Shown: one piece after another, positions 19,630-32,316 of the stretch | How positions within the stretch are numbered: the first letter of the stretch is position 1 | Layout: each line of letters opens with the position of its first letter | From: Wenzhouxiangella sp. XN79A | GTDB lineage: Bacteria > Pseudomonadota > Gammaproteobacteria > Xanthomonadales > Wenzhouxiangellaceae | DNA: 64,000 nt | Reading direction: 5' to 3' | NCBI RefSeq assembly: GCF_012272825.1 | Contig: NZ_JAAWWS010000134.1 | Location: 121,486-185,485 of the forward strand | Notes under the pieces: generated by a model | Seen by the model: only the letters and a program-made list of their open reading frames with translations | Databases searched by the model: none | Told to the model about the DNA's origin: nothing | Position numbers and translations under genes: made by a program

Positions 19630-21726
19630 ATGAAGCTCCGACGCTCTCCTCTTGCCCACGCCGTTTCACTGGCGCTGGCCGTCTCCCTGGCCGCGACCGC
19701 TCACGCTCAGTCCGAGGCCGACGCCGCCGAACCGGAAGCGGTCGAACTCGACACCGTCGAGGTCCGCGTGCTGCCGCAGGGCGGCACGCCGCTGGATTCC
19801 ACCCAGCCGGTCGACGTGATCACCGGCGAGCAGCTCGATGACCAGAAGGAAGCCACGCTGGGCGAAACGCTGGCCACCGAACTGGGCATCCATTCGACCT
19901 ACTTCGGCCCCGGCGCCGGCCGGCCGATCATCCGCGGTCTCGGCGGCAACCGGGTCCGGATCACCGAAGACGGCCTGAGTTCGCTCGATGCCGCGGCACT
20001 GAGCCCCGACCACGCGGTCTCGGCCGAACCCCTGCTGATCGACCGGATCGAAATCCTGCGCGGGCCGGCCAACCTGCTGTACGGTTCGACCGCCTCGGGC
20101 GGCGTGATCAACCTGATCGACAACCGCATTCCCGAGCAGCGCCAGGACTTCAGCGCGCAGGCCGAGTTCCGCGCCAACACCGCCGCCGACGAACGGGCCG
20201 GCGTGGTCCGCCTCGACGGCGGCATCGGCGCGTTCCAGTTCCACATCGACGGCTTCCAGCGCGAAACCGACGACTACGAGATCCCGGGGTTCGCGCTGAC
20301 CGCCGAAGAACTGGCCGAGCTCGACGCCGAGGAGCGCGCCGAGCAGGAAGAGGGCGTGCTGAAGAACACCGCCCAGGAAAGCGAGGGCGCCACGATCGGC
20401 GTCTCGGTGGTCGGCGACTGGGGCTTTGCCGGCGTGGCCTGGAAGGGCTTCGAGACGCTCTACGGCGTACCCAAGAAGGAAAAGGAAGAAGACGACGACG
20501 ATGAACTTCCGAGCATCCTGGCCAAGGGCGGCGGCGACGAGCCGGTCAGCATCGACCTCGACCAGGATCGCTACGAGTTCCGCGCCGGCTTCTGGCAGCC
20601 GGTCGAACTGATCGACGAGTTCCGCATCAAGTTCGCGCGCAACGAGTACCAGCACATCGAACTGGAGGGCGACGAGATCGGCACCACCTTCGACGTCGAA
20701 GGCCAGGAGCTGCGGCTGGAAGCCCGCCACGCCCCGATCGGCCGCCTGTCCGGCGTGGTCGGTTTCCAGTTCGAGGACACCACGCTCGAGGCCGTCGGCG
20801 AAGAAGCCTTCATTCCGGCCGCCGACACCCAGTCCAAGGGGCTGTTCGTGATCGAGGAATTCGACCTCGACCCGATCCTGCTGTCGGCCGGACTGCGTCT
20901 GCAGACCGACGAGATCAGCCTGGCCGATTCGGTCCTGGCCGACGGCACCCGCTCGCGCGACTTCGACCTGCTGTCGCTGTCGGCCGGTGCGGTCTGGCGC
21001 TTCGCGCCCGACTGGCAGGCCAGCGCCAACTGGCAGCGCTCCGAGCGGGCACCGACCCAGGAAGAGCTGTTCGCCAACGGCCCGCACATCGCCACCCAGA
21101 ACTTCGAAGTCGGCGACCCGTCGCTGGGCAAGGAAACCTCCAACAACATCGATATCGGCATCCACAAGTACGCCGGCCCGTTCCACTTCCGCGCCGATGT
21201 GTTCTACAACGACATCGAGGACTTCGTCTACCTGGCCGACACCGGGGACATCGAGGACGGCCTGCCGGTACAGATCTGGAGCCAGGCCGACGCCGAGTTC
21301 TGGGGCCTGGAAGCCGAGGCCAGCGTCAAGCTGCCGGAAACCTCGTTCGGTGACTTCGAACTGCGCGGCTTCGGCGACACGGTCGATGCCGACATCGACG
21401 TCGGCAACGGCAACGTGCCGCGGCTGTCGCCGACCCGGCTCGGCGCCGGGCTGGACTGGCACCGCGGCGGCTGGCGCGGCAACGTCGAGTTCGTCCGGGT
21501 GTTCGAGGTCGACGACGTGGCCGAATTCGAGTCCGAGACCGACGGCTACAACATGCTGACCGCCAACCTGGCCTACCGCTGGACCATCGGTATGTCGGAG
21601 TTCGAGCTGTTCCTGAAGGGCGCCAACCTGCTCGACGAAGAGCAGCGCGTGCACACGTCGTTCCTGAAGGACGTCGCGCCGCTGCCGGGCATCAACATCA
21701 CCACCGGTCTGCGCGCACGGTTCTGA
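19630..21726 (+). CDS. ZnuD-like TonB-dependent receptor
   Basis: A 698-aa outer-membrane receptor resembling Neisseria ZnuD, a zinc importer. Shared features: 'LGETLATELGIHSTYFGPGAGRPIIRGLGGNRVRI', 'SPDHAVSAEPLLIDRIEILRGPANLLYGSTASGGVINLIDNRIPE', 'RAPTQEELFANGPHIATQNFEVGDPSLGKETSNNIDIGIH' and the end 'VHTSFLKDVAPLPGINITTGLRARF'. The signal peptide covers residues 1-27. Where ZnuD has a His-rich zinc-capturing loop, this protein has a Lys/Glu/Asp-rich loop without histidine (about 281-308, KKEKEEDDDDE). The ligand might thus be zinc or another divalent metal. A palindromic operator lies just upstream. Confidence 0.85.
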   Translation: MKLRRSPLAHAVSLALAVSLAATAHAQSEADAAEPEAVELDTVEVRVLPQGGTPLDSTQPVDVITGEQLDDQKEATLGETLATELGIHSTYFGPGAGRPIIRGLGGNRVRITEDGLSSLDAAALSPDHAVSAEPLLIDRIEILRGPANLLYGSTASGGVINLIDNRIPEQRQDFSAQAEFRANTAADERAGVVRLDGGIGAFQFHIDGFQRETDDYEIPGFALTAEELAELDAEERAEQEEGVLKNTAQESEGATIGVSVVGDWGFAGVAWKGFETLYGVPKKEKEEDDDDELPSILAKGGGDEPVSIDLDQDRYEFRAGFWQPVELIDEFRIKFARNEYQHIELEGDEIGTTFDVEGQELRLEARHAPIGRLSGVVGFQFEDTTLEAVGEEAFIPAADTQSKGLFVIEEFDLDPILLSAGLRLQTDEISLADSVLADGTRSRDFDLLSLSAGAVWRFAPDWQASANWQRSERAPTQEELFANGPHIATQNFEVGDPSLGKETSNNIDIGIHKYAGPFHFRADVFYNDIEDFVYLADTGDIEDGLPVQIWSQADAEFWGLEAEASVKLPETSFGDFELRGFGDTVDADIDVGNGNVPRLSPTRLGAGLDWHRGGWRGNVEFVRVFEVDDVAEFESETDGYNMLTANLAYRWTIGMSEFELFLKGANLLDEEQRVHTSFLKDVAPLPGINITTGLRARF

Positions 21727-21737
21727 GCCGGACCCGA

Positions 21738-21763
21738 GCGAACCCCGGCCGCCCGGGGTTCGC
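21738..21763. terminator. Hairpin after ZnuD-like gene
   Basis: An 11-bp perfect stem, GCGAACCCCGG / CCGGGGTTCGC, with a 4-nt loop, 12 bp after the stop. There is no T-run directly after it; it may act with the following terminator. Confidence 0.5.
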
Positions 21764-21786
21764 CACGGCAACGCTTCCGACGGCAG

Positions 21787-21813
21787 CGTTCCGGGTTCAC
21801 CGGAACGTCTTTT
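21787..21813 (+). terminator. Rho-independent terminator
   Basis: Stem CGTTCCGG / CCGGAACG with loop GTTCA, followed by TCTTTT. A further hairpin, CCCGGGCGGA / TCCGCCCGGG (21814-21835), follows immediately. Together they separate the ZnuD-like gene from the sirtuin gene. Confidence 0.75.
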
Positions 21814-21864
21814 CCCGGGCGGACCTCCGCCCGGGCTTCATTCCGACCCGCTACGATCCACCGC

Positions 21865-22761
21865 ATGGATCGTAGCGCTCCTGGCCGGTCGCCCGGCATC
21901 CGCATTCCCGAGTTCCGCGACGGCAACGGCCCCGCCGCGCCGGCCGGCTCGCCGGCCTGCCTGGCCGCGTTCATCGAGCGACACGCCCCGGTGCTGGCGC
22001 TGACCGGTGCCGGCTGCTCGACCGCTTCGGGCATCCCGGCCTACCGCGATGCAACCGGCAAATGGAATCGGCGCCAGCCGATCCTCTACCCCGACTTCGT
22101 CGCGTCGGCCACGGTCCGCCGCCGCTACTGGGCGCGCAGCTTTCTCGGCTGGCCGGTCATGCAGGCCGCCCGTCCCGGGCCGGCCCACCACGCACTGGTC
22201 GAGCTGGACCGGCGCGGCCTGCTGGCCGGACTGGTCACGCAGAACGTCGACGGCCTGCACCAGGCCGCCGGTCAGCCCGGGGTGCTCGAGCTGCACGGCG
22301 GACTGCAGCGGGTACTCTGCCTGGATTGCGGCGCGCCGATCGACCGCAGCGTGCTGCAGGACCACCTGCTGACCGCCAACCCCGACTGGGCGCCCGACGT
22401 GCTGTCGATCAATCCGGATGGGGATGCCGAACTCGACGAAGCCGCCTACCCCGGGTTCCGGGTCGTGGCCTGCGGCGGATGCGGTGGCCGGCTGAAACCC
22501 GACGTGGTGTTCTTCGGCGAATCGGTGCCGCGGGACCGGTTCGAGACGATCGGCGCGCGGCTCGACCGGGCCGGCGCGCTGCTGGTGGTGGGCTCGTCGC
22601 TGGTCGTGGGGTCGGGCTACCGGATCGTCCGCGAGGCGCAGCGACGCGGCTTGCCGATTGCCGCGGCCACCCGGGGCCGGACGCGAGCCGATGCGGTGCT
22701 GATGTTCAATGTGCACGCCGACTGCGGCGAGACCCTGGTCGAGGTGCTGGCCGCGCTGTGA
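21865..22761 (+). CDS. Sir2-family NAD-dependent protein deacylase
   Basis: A 298-aa sirtuin. NAD-binding motifs '[22 protein letters not shown]' (near residue 45) and '[24 protein letters not shown]', whose final His is the catalytic base, are intact. The zinc site has CLDC and, further on, CGGCGG. '[11 protein letters not shown]' and '[16 protein letters not shown]' complete the fold. The sequence looks most like class II (SIRT4-like) bacterial sirtuins. It removes acyl groups from lysines using NAD; the targets are unknown. ATG 21865 was chosen; no clear operon partner. Confidence 0.93.
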   Translation: MDRSAPGRSPGIRIPEFRDGNGPAAPAGSPACLAAFIERHAPVLALTGAGCSTASGIPAYRDATGKWNRRQPILYPDFVASATVRRRYWARSFLGWPVMQAARPGPAHHALVELDRRGLLAGLVTQNVDGLHQAAGQPGVLELHGGLQRVLCLDCGAPIDRSVLQDHLLTANPDWAPDVLSINPDGDAELDEAAYPGFRVVACGGCGGRLKPDVVFFGESVPRDRFETIGARLDRAGALLVVGSSLVVGSGYRIVREAQRRGLPIAAATRGRTRADAVLMFNVHADCGETLVEVLAAL

Positions 22762-22789
22762 GCTTCGGCCTGCCGGATCGACGGCTCGC

Positions 22790-23422
22790 TCAGCGCGCGC
22801 TCCGGTAGTCCTCGAGCTCGGTTTTCAGCCAGGCCCGAGCCCGGGTGAGATCGCGACTGACGGTGCGCCCCGACAGGTCGAGCATCTCGGCGATCTCCTC
22901 GATCGAGAAACCGGCGAAGAACCGCGCCGAAACGATCTCGGCCATGCGCGGGTTGCTGGTCTCCATCTGCTCGAGAATGGTCTCGATGGCCAGTACCAGG
23001 TCGCGGTCGGCCGCGTCGACGTCGGCCACGCGATCGTCCTCGAACTCGACCGGCACCTGGCCGCTGCCGCGCTTCTGCGAGTTCTGGCGACGAGCGTAAT
23101 CGAAGATCAACTGGCGCATGACCATCGCGGCCAGCCGCCGCAGGTGAGCGCGGTTCTCGATCTCGCCCGACGAGTGCTCCTTGAGCTTGATGAAGGCCTC
23201 GTGGACCAGCGCGGTGGTCTGCATGGTCAGGCTGGAGGCGTACTGCTTGCGCTGGTTGTGGCCGATCCGCTTCAAGTCGTCGTAGACCATCGGCACGACC
23301 TGGTCGAACAGGTCGGGTTCCGACCGGATCTTCTGCAGCAACTGGGTGACCTCGTGTTCCGGCAACGGCTTGAACGGACCGTCGTCGGCGGACGTGCGAG
23401 CTGCGGAATCGGTCGTGGTCAT
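22790..23422 (-). CDS. ECF-type RNA polymerase sigma factor (Sig-70_X6-like)
   Basis: A 210-aa alternative sigma factor. Region 2: 'FDQVVPMVYDDLKRIGHNQRKQYASSLTMQTTALVHEAFIKLKEHS...LRRLAAMVMRQLIFDYARRQNSQKRG', the pattern of the subfamily often linked to Ser/Thr kinase or TPR partners. Region 4: 'ARFFAGFSIEEIAEMLDLSGRTVSRDLTRARAWLKTEL', a helix-turn-helix. ATG 23422 is used; the in-frame extension upstream is arginine-rich noise. No anti-sigma factor or kinase gene is adjacent, which is unusual for signal-responsive ECF factors. It is convergent with the sirtuin gene. Confidence 0.9.
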   Translation of the reverse strand: MTTTDSAARTSADDGPFKPLPEHEVTQLLQKIRSEPDLFDQVVPMVYDDLKRIGHNQRKQYASSLTMQTTALVHEAFIKLKEHSSGEIENRAHLRRLAAMVMRQLIFDYARRQNSQKRGSGQVPVEFEDDRVADVDAADRDLVLAIETILEQMETSNPRMAEIVSARFFAGFSIEEIAEMLDLSGRTVSRDLTRARAWLKTELEDYRSAR

Positions 23423-23746
23423 GGTGGCTGCGGTCCGTGTGCGATGGGCACGCTGCAATACTACCAGCCGACCCTGAACCGGACCTGAAATCGCCGTGCA
23501 CGAATCACTTCGCCGTGTCCGCCGGTCGCCGGCCTGCGGCTGCGGGTGCAGGAGCGAACCGCCGGGCCTGCAGGCGCTGCGCATGCGACGCTCCCGCCCG
23601 GAGGGCCGGGCGGACATCGGGGCCGAAGCGTGACGCGGTTCATGGCACGGTCGGGGCCGTTGTTGCTATATTCCACGCTGTTTGCACGTCGCCCGGACCG
23701 GCCGTTCGGGCCCCATCGGCGACGTCCATGAACCGACTCGAGGGGT
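23423..23746. other. Intergenic region, sigma factor / ACT-like gene
   Basis: A 324-bp divergent spacer. It holds a hairpin, CCGCCCGG-aggg-CCGGGCGG (23594-23613), and TATATT at 23667-23672, a possible -10 for the rightward gene about 75 nt before its start. No coding region is credible. Confidence 0.45.
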
Positions 23747-24592
23747 ATGCCCACCGTGGCTGAAGTTCGTCTGCACCTGGACCTGGAGCGGGCCTCCGGC
23801 GTCCTGGCCGGTATTGTTGCCGCCCTGGCCCAGCAAGGCCTGGAACTGAAGACCCAGAAGCTGACCCGCGCCAGCGAAGGCCGCGGCGGCACGCTGGACA
23901 TTCGCGCCGAGGGCGACCCGGACGACATCGAGACGCTGGCCGAACGGATGGCCACGGCGCGCGGCGTCGGCCGGGTCGTGGCCATCGAACTCGACGGCGA
24001 GCCGGTCTTCGCCGACGGCGCGGTGATCGTGCCGGCCGTCGAAGCGCCGCCGGCCGACGACGTCGAGTCCGAACTCGATGCCTTTCTCGAACCCGAGCCG
24101 GCACCGGTCGCGACTCCGGCTCCGCCGCCGGACCCCGACGCACCGCTGCAGCCCGAGCTCGAGCCCGAACCGGCTCGGCGACCGGCAGCGCCGGCGCCAC
24201 CGGGCGACGACGAGCTGGGGCCGCTGCTGCACCCCGGCGATCCCGAAGACGCCGGCCTCGCGGCCGATGAGAAGGAAGCCGGAAACGCCGTCGGCAGGAA
24301 ACCACTCGAACCCGCGCCGGGCGACGACGACCCGACGACCGAGGCCGACGCCGGCTCCGGCTGGGGTGACGAGGAACTCGACAACTGGGCCGACGAGCTG
24401 GACGAGGCCGAGCGTGACGCCGCGCTCGCAGCGGACGAGACCGCGACCGACCAGCCCGAGCCCGAGGCCCCCGACGCGACCTTCGAACGCGAGCACGAGC
24501 CCCCGTCCGAGCCCTCCCGGCCGGACACTGTGGCCAACGACCCGGACCGCACCGCGGCCACGCTTCGCCGGCGGCGCCGGCGGCGCCGCTGA
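23747..24592 (+). CDS. ACT-like domain protein with acidic linker and octa-arginine end
   Basis: 281 aa, not recognised as a named family. Residues about 5-85 ('EVRLHLDLERASGVLAGIVAALAQQGLELKTQKL', then 'GGTLDIRAEGDPDDIETLAERMATARGVGRVVAIEL') have the beta-alpha-beta-beta-alpha-beta pattern of an ACT regulatory domain. Residues about 95-265 are a low-complexity Pro/Glu/Asp/Ala linker with 'DEELDNWADELDEAERDAALAADE'. The last nine residues are LRRRRRRRR, encoded by a CGG/CGC repeat. An acidic body and a basic tail suggest self-association or nucleic-acid/membrane contact, but this is speculation. ATG 23747 or GTG 23756 may be the start. An element B end lies 13 bp after the stop. Confidence 0.7.
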   Translation: MPTVAEVRLHLDLERASGVLAGIVAALAQQGLELKTQKLTRASEGRGGTLDIRAEGDPDDIETLAERMATARGVGRVVAIELDGEPVFADGAVIVPAVEAPPADDVESELDAFLEPEPAPVATPAPPPDPDAPLQPELEPEPARRPAAPAPPGDDELGPLLHPGDPEDAGLAADEKEAGNAVGRKPLEPAPGDDDPTTEADAGSGWGDEELDNWADELDEAERDAALAADETATDQPEPEAPDATFEREHEPPSEPSRPDTVANDPDRTAATLRRRRRRRR

Positions 24593-24604
24593 GCCCGGCC
24601 CGGG

Positions 24605-24641
24605 CTCGCTGAACGTTACCGGGTGAACGACGGGGTACACT
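24605..24641. mobile_element. Solo end of a family B element
   Basis: The reverse complement of this 37-bp stretch matches 30 of 37 bases of the left end of the B element at 5886-5922 (AGTGTAC-CCG-CGTTCA...AACGT...AGCGAG). It directly abuts the family A element at 24643, the same A-B junction as at 5884/5886. The rest of the B element is absent. Confidence 0.6.
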
Positions 24642-24642
24642 G

Positions 24643-24805
24643 GCCCGCAGTATTCATGAACGAGCTCGCGCCCTTGCCTGGTCCTTGTCCGCACAGCGAA
24701 TCGTCCTCGCTCGGAAATACAGCAGGGTAGTCCGCTCGGTCGGAAAATCCCCTGTGCGAGCAATTCCCGGCGCAATCATCGCGGCGATTCATGAATAATG
24801 CGGGC
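24643..24805. mobile_element. Family A MITE-like element, copy 2 (163 bp)
   Basis: Same length, orientation and interior as the copy at 5722-5884 (only a scatter of substitutions). The right terminal repeat ATTCATGAATAATGCGGGC (24787-24805) is identical; the left one (GCCCGCAGTATTCATGAA) has changes. It is followed directly by TAGAAT upstream of fadH. Confidence 0.8.
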
Positions 24806-26920
<2,115 letters not shown>

Positions 26921-27734
26921 TCGCGCTGCGGGCGATGGGCCGCCTGATCCAACACCACTGGGCCGCACGGATCCGAATCTGCCGATCCAGCTGGACTCGG
27001 GCCGACTTGAACATCAAGAGCGTCTCGCCCGCCCGCTTCGCGGGCTGATGGCGAGGTACTTCTGGTGCGCCGAAAGGACCCAAGAGCGCTGCGCGAACAT
27101 CGCCGCCCGGCCTGCGGCCGCCCCCCTGCGATCCGCAGTGCGAGCGGGGCAAAACGAACTCGCTTCGCTCAGGCACCTTTTTGCCTGTTTTTCTCGCTCG
27201 CCCTTCCGCGTCTCGACGGCGCTGACGCCGATGCAAGTCGGGATCCGATCCCAAGCATTGCCCGCCCCGGTCGCCCCGGACTTGATCAGGGGTAGACAAC
27301 ATCCCCGGGTGCGCTTCGCTTGGCCATGCTACGGGAATACCTCCTCGAGCAACACCATCACGCTCGTTCCCCGCCCGTCCAGTTCAGCAGATACAAAAAA
27401 TCCCTTCGCGTCGTCGGTCCGTTGGTCAGGAACTGTGGATCGGTTTCCGACCTGTTCCATCGTCAGCCCCGGGAAGAAGCGCGGAGCCCGCACGGACCGC
27501 GAACCGGAGGCACCCGACCGCAGGCCGGGCGGCGAGGTTCGCGCAGCCCGCTCGGCACTGTTCGGAGCCGAGCCGCGGGCCGGCGATCTGCTTCGGAGGG
27601 ATGAGGGCGCGGAGAACAGGGAAAAGGGGAAAGGGGAAAGAGGAAAGGGGCAAGCGCTCAGGGACGAGTCCATTCCGTGAAGGAGTGAGACTCGCCCCTC
27701 GCTGCTCGCCCCTGTTCCGGGGCAAGGCCCGGAC
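26921..27734. other. Non-coding decayed region between fadH and secA
   Basis: About 814 bp with no credible gene; open frames on both strands show mutually incompatible low-quality proteins. An imperfect inverted repeat pairs 27088-27150 with 27484-27548 (GCTGCGCGAAC-TCGCCGCCCGGCCTGCGG core in opposite orientation). CCCCGGACTTGATCAGGGG (27274-27292) is a form of the dispersed CCCGGACTTGATCCGGG repeat common in proteobacteria. A purine-rich run (about 27605-27650, GGAAAAGGGGAAAGG type) precedes the secA end. It looks like a graveyard of intergenic repeats. Confidence 0.6.
27088..27548. repeat. Imperfect inverted repeat pair
   Basis: Arms of about 63-65 bp at 27088-27150 and 27484-27548 are reverse complements with scattered mismatches. 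Translated in matching frames they give CANIAARPAAAPLRSAVRAG and CANLAARPAVGCLRFAVRAG, but neither lies in a believable gene. The arms are separated by about 330 bp. Confidence 0.6.
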
Positions 27735-30476
<2,742 letters not shown>

Positions 30477-30597
30477 GGTGAATCCATTGCGTTTGTGTTC
30501 GGGTCGCCCGGCCCTGCGACCGGCGATTTCTGAGGATTGGGGCGCCCGACGCGAACCGCAAGAAGGCCCGGCGCCCGGCACACGACATCGATCCGCC

Positions 30598-30603
30598 ATT
30601 CTA
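30598..30603 (-). promoter_or_regulatory. -10-like TAGAAT upstream of secA
   Basis: TAGAAT on the minus strand adjoins GGGC of the diverged family A end, as at queA and fadH. It is 122 nt before the secA ATG, so a long leader would result. Confidence 0.35.
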
Positions 30604-30783
30604 GCCCGGATCGTTCATGAAGCCGAAGGCCGTGACACCGCCAGGCCCCGCATCCGCGGCGTTTCGCCCGACCACGAAGCCTCCGCGGATGTTCGGGTCC
30701 GAGCGCGACCCGGTCGATCGCCGAACACTCCGGGTGCCGGGGCCGGGGGTCGCCTCGCGACGTGGATCGACGAATCATCCGGG
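30604..30783. mobile_element. Diverged family A-like element
   Basis: The left end GCCCGGATCGTTCATGAA shares about 14 of 18 positions with the family A terminal repeat; the right end (30766-30783) is an imperfect inverse of it (ATCATCCGGGC), followed by GAG as at copy 1. The interior, about 180 bp in total, does not clearly match. It fills most of the secA/dciA spacer (30477-30830), in which nothing else is coding. Confidence 0.4.
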
Positions 30784-30818
30784 CGAGCCGATCGAACACG
30801 GCCGCAGCGCTGCGGACC

Positions 30819-30824
30819 TACAAT
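30819..30824 (+). promoter_or_regulatory. -10 TACAAT for dciA (leaderless candidate)
   Basis: TACAAT ends 6 nt before the dciA ATG at 30831. If it is the -10, transcription would begin at or next to the ATG, giving a leaderless mRNA. No ribosome-binding site is seen before the ATG. Confidence 0.5.
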
Positions 30825-30830
30825 GTGCCG

Positions 30831-31157
30831 ATGGCAGGAAAACGCGAAACCCGTGCCCGCAACGTCCGTGAGATCGCCCGCGACGCCGGTGGCCAGGCCG
30901 GCGGCCTGCGCCAGGCGCTGCGTCGGGCCGAAGCCTACCTGGCCCTGAACGAGCGGCTGGCGCCGATGCTGCCGGACTCCATGCGCGACGCGGTGCGGGT
31001 GGCCTGCATCGAGGACACCACGCTGGTCCTGGCCGCCGCATCGCCGGCCCGGGCCACCCAGGCCCGGCTGCAGCAGGCGGTCGTTCTCGAAGCCGCGAGC
31101 CGGCTGTGGCCGACACCGCTGACGGAGGTTCGCGTGATCATCGTTCCGGACGAGTAG
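30831..31157 (+). CDS. dciA: DciA-type (DUF721) replicative helicase loader
   Basis: A 108-aa DUF721 protein. DciA proteins load the DnaB helicase in bacteria that lack DnaC. The family core is visible in 'LNERLAPMLPDSMRDAVRVACIEDTTLVLAAASPARATQARLQQAVVL' (the compact KH-like fold), preceded by a basic N-terminus. It sits between secA and lpxC, the usual gammaproteobacterial place for this gene, but points opposite to both. A TACAAT hexamer ends 6 nt before the ATG. Confidence 0.8.
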   Translation: MAGKRETRARNVREIARDAGGQAGGLRQALRRAEAYLALNERLAPMLPDSMRDAVRVACIEDTTLVLAAASPARATQARLQQAVVLEAASRLWPTPLTEVRVIIVPDE

Positions 31158-31184
31158 TGTCCGAACCGGCCGCGATCGGTTCGG

Positions 31185-32099
31185 TCAGAACGCCTGGGCA
31201 GGCTGCAGGTAGGAAATCGGCGCGCGTTCCGGCGCGTCGAAGGTGACGCTTTCCCAGGCCGTTTCGTCGGCCAGCACCTTGCGCAGCAGCAGGTTGTTCA
31301 GCTCGTGCCCGGACTTGTAGCCGGTAAACCGGCCGAGCGGGCTGGCGCCGAGCAGGTACAGATCGCCGATGGCGTCCAGCGCCTTGTGCTTGACGAATTC
31401 GTCTTCGTAGCGAAGGCCGTCGGGGTTGAGCACGCGGTAGTCGTCGACGACCACGGCATTGTCGAGGCTGCCGCCCAGCACCAGATTGCGCTGGCGCAGG
31501 TATTCGATGTCGCGCATGAAGCCGAAGGTGCGCGCCCGGGCCACTTCCTTCAGGTAGGAGGTGGTCGAGAAATCCAGTTCGATCCGGCAGTTGCGGCGAC
31601 GGAACACCGGGTGGTCGAAGTGGATCTCGAAATTCACCGCGAAGCCGTCGTAGGGCTCGAACCGCACCCACTTGTCGCCGTCTTCGAGCGTGATCGCCTT
31701 GCGGATACGGATGAACCGCTTCGGTGCGTTCTGCTCGGCGATGCCGGCGGACTGGATCAGGAACACGAACGGGCCGGCGCTGCCGTCCATGATCGGCACT
31801 TCCGAGGCGGTCAGGTCGACGTAGAGGTTGTCGATGCCCAGTCCGGCCAGCGCCGACATCAGGTGCTCGATGGTCGCGACCCGCACGCCGTCGCCACCGA
31901 CCAGCGTGGTCGACAGCGCGGTATCGCCGACATTGTGGGGCTCGGCGCGGATTTCGAAGGCCGGATCCAGGTCGACCCGGCGAAACACGATGCCGGTATC
32001 GGCCGGGGCCGGGCGCAGCGTCATGATGACCTTCTCGCCGGAATGCATACCGACGCCGGTCGCTCGAATGACGTTCTTGAGGGTGCGTTGCTGGATCAC
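31185..32099 (-). CDS. lpxC: UDP-3-O-acyl-N-acetylglucosamine deacetylase
   Basis: LpxC, 304 aa, the zinc enzyme of the committed step of lipid A synthesis. Motifs: '[33 protein letters not shown]', '[18 protein letters not shown]' (zinc His), '[15 protein letters not shown]', 'FDHPVFRR', and '[19 protein letters not shown]...[10 protein letters not shown]', giving the remaining zinc ligands and catalytic residues. The start is GTG 32099 (VIQQRTLKN); upstream in-frame codons lack homology. It ends the dcw cluster after ftsZ. Confidence 0.97.
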   Translation of the reverse strand: MIQQRTLKNVIRATGVGMHSGEKVIMTLRPAPADTGIVFRRVDLDPAFEIRAEPHNVGDTALSTTLVGGDGVRVATIEHLMSALAGLGIDNLYVDLTASEVPIMDGSAGPFVFLIQSAGIAEQNAPKRFIRIRKAITLEDGDKWVRFEPYDGFAVNFEIHFDHPVFRRRNCRIELDFSTTSYLKEVARARTFGFMRDIEYLRQRNLVLGGSLDNAVVVDDYRVLNPDGLRYEDEFVKHKALDAIGDLYLLGASPLGRFTGYKSGHELNNLLLRKVLADETAWESVTFDAPERAPISYLQPAQAF

Positions 32100-32127
32100 G
32101 GGGAAATTTCGCGCGGATAACCGTTGG

Positions 32128-32133
32128 ATGGTA
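32128..32133 (-). promoter_or_regulatory. Extended -10 for lpxC
   Basis: On the minus strand TGTGC-TACCAT forms an extended -10 about 29 nt before the GTG start. The DUF2066 gene has a similar TGTGC-TATCGT. A separate promoter lets lpxC be expressed apart from ftsZ. Confidence 0.4.
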
Positions 32134-32193
32134 GCACAGCCTTCGGGTTCCCGACGCGTTTTTGCCACATTCCGGTAACAAACGTGGCGTAAA

Positions 32194-32261
32194 CGCAACG
32201 AGCCGACGCGTCCCGAGTGACCCGGCGAGTGGCCACCCGGAATCGACGCCGGCTCGTTGCG
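32194..32261 (-). terminator. Long hairpin between ftsZ and lpxC
   Basis: Outer arms CGCAACGAGCCG (32194-32205) and CGGCTCGTTGCG (32250-32261) pair perfectly; the 44-nt loop holds a further GC-rich hairpin around CCGGCGAGTGGCCACCCGG. On the minus strand it is followed by TTTACG only. It could be a partial terminator or an RNA stability element downstream of ftsZ. Confidence 0.5.
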
Positions 32262-32316
32262 GACGCTTGTCCGCGACCCTGGACCGCAGCGCGTCCAGCG
32301 CGCCGCGGACGCCGAC

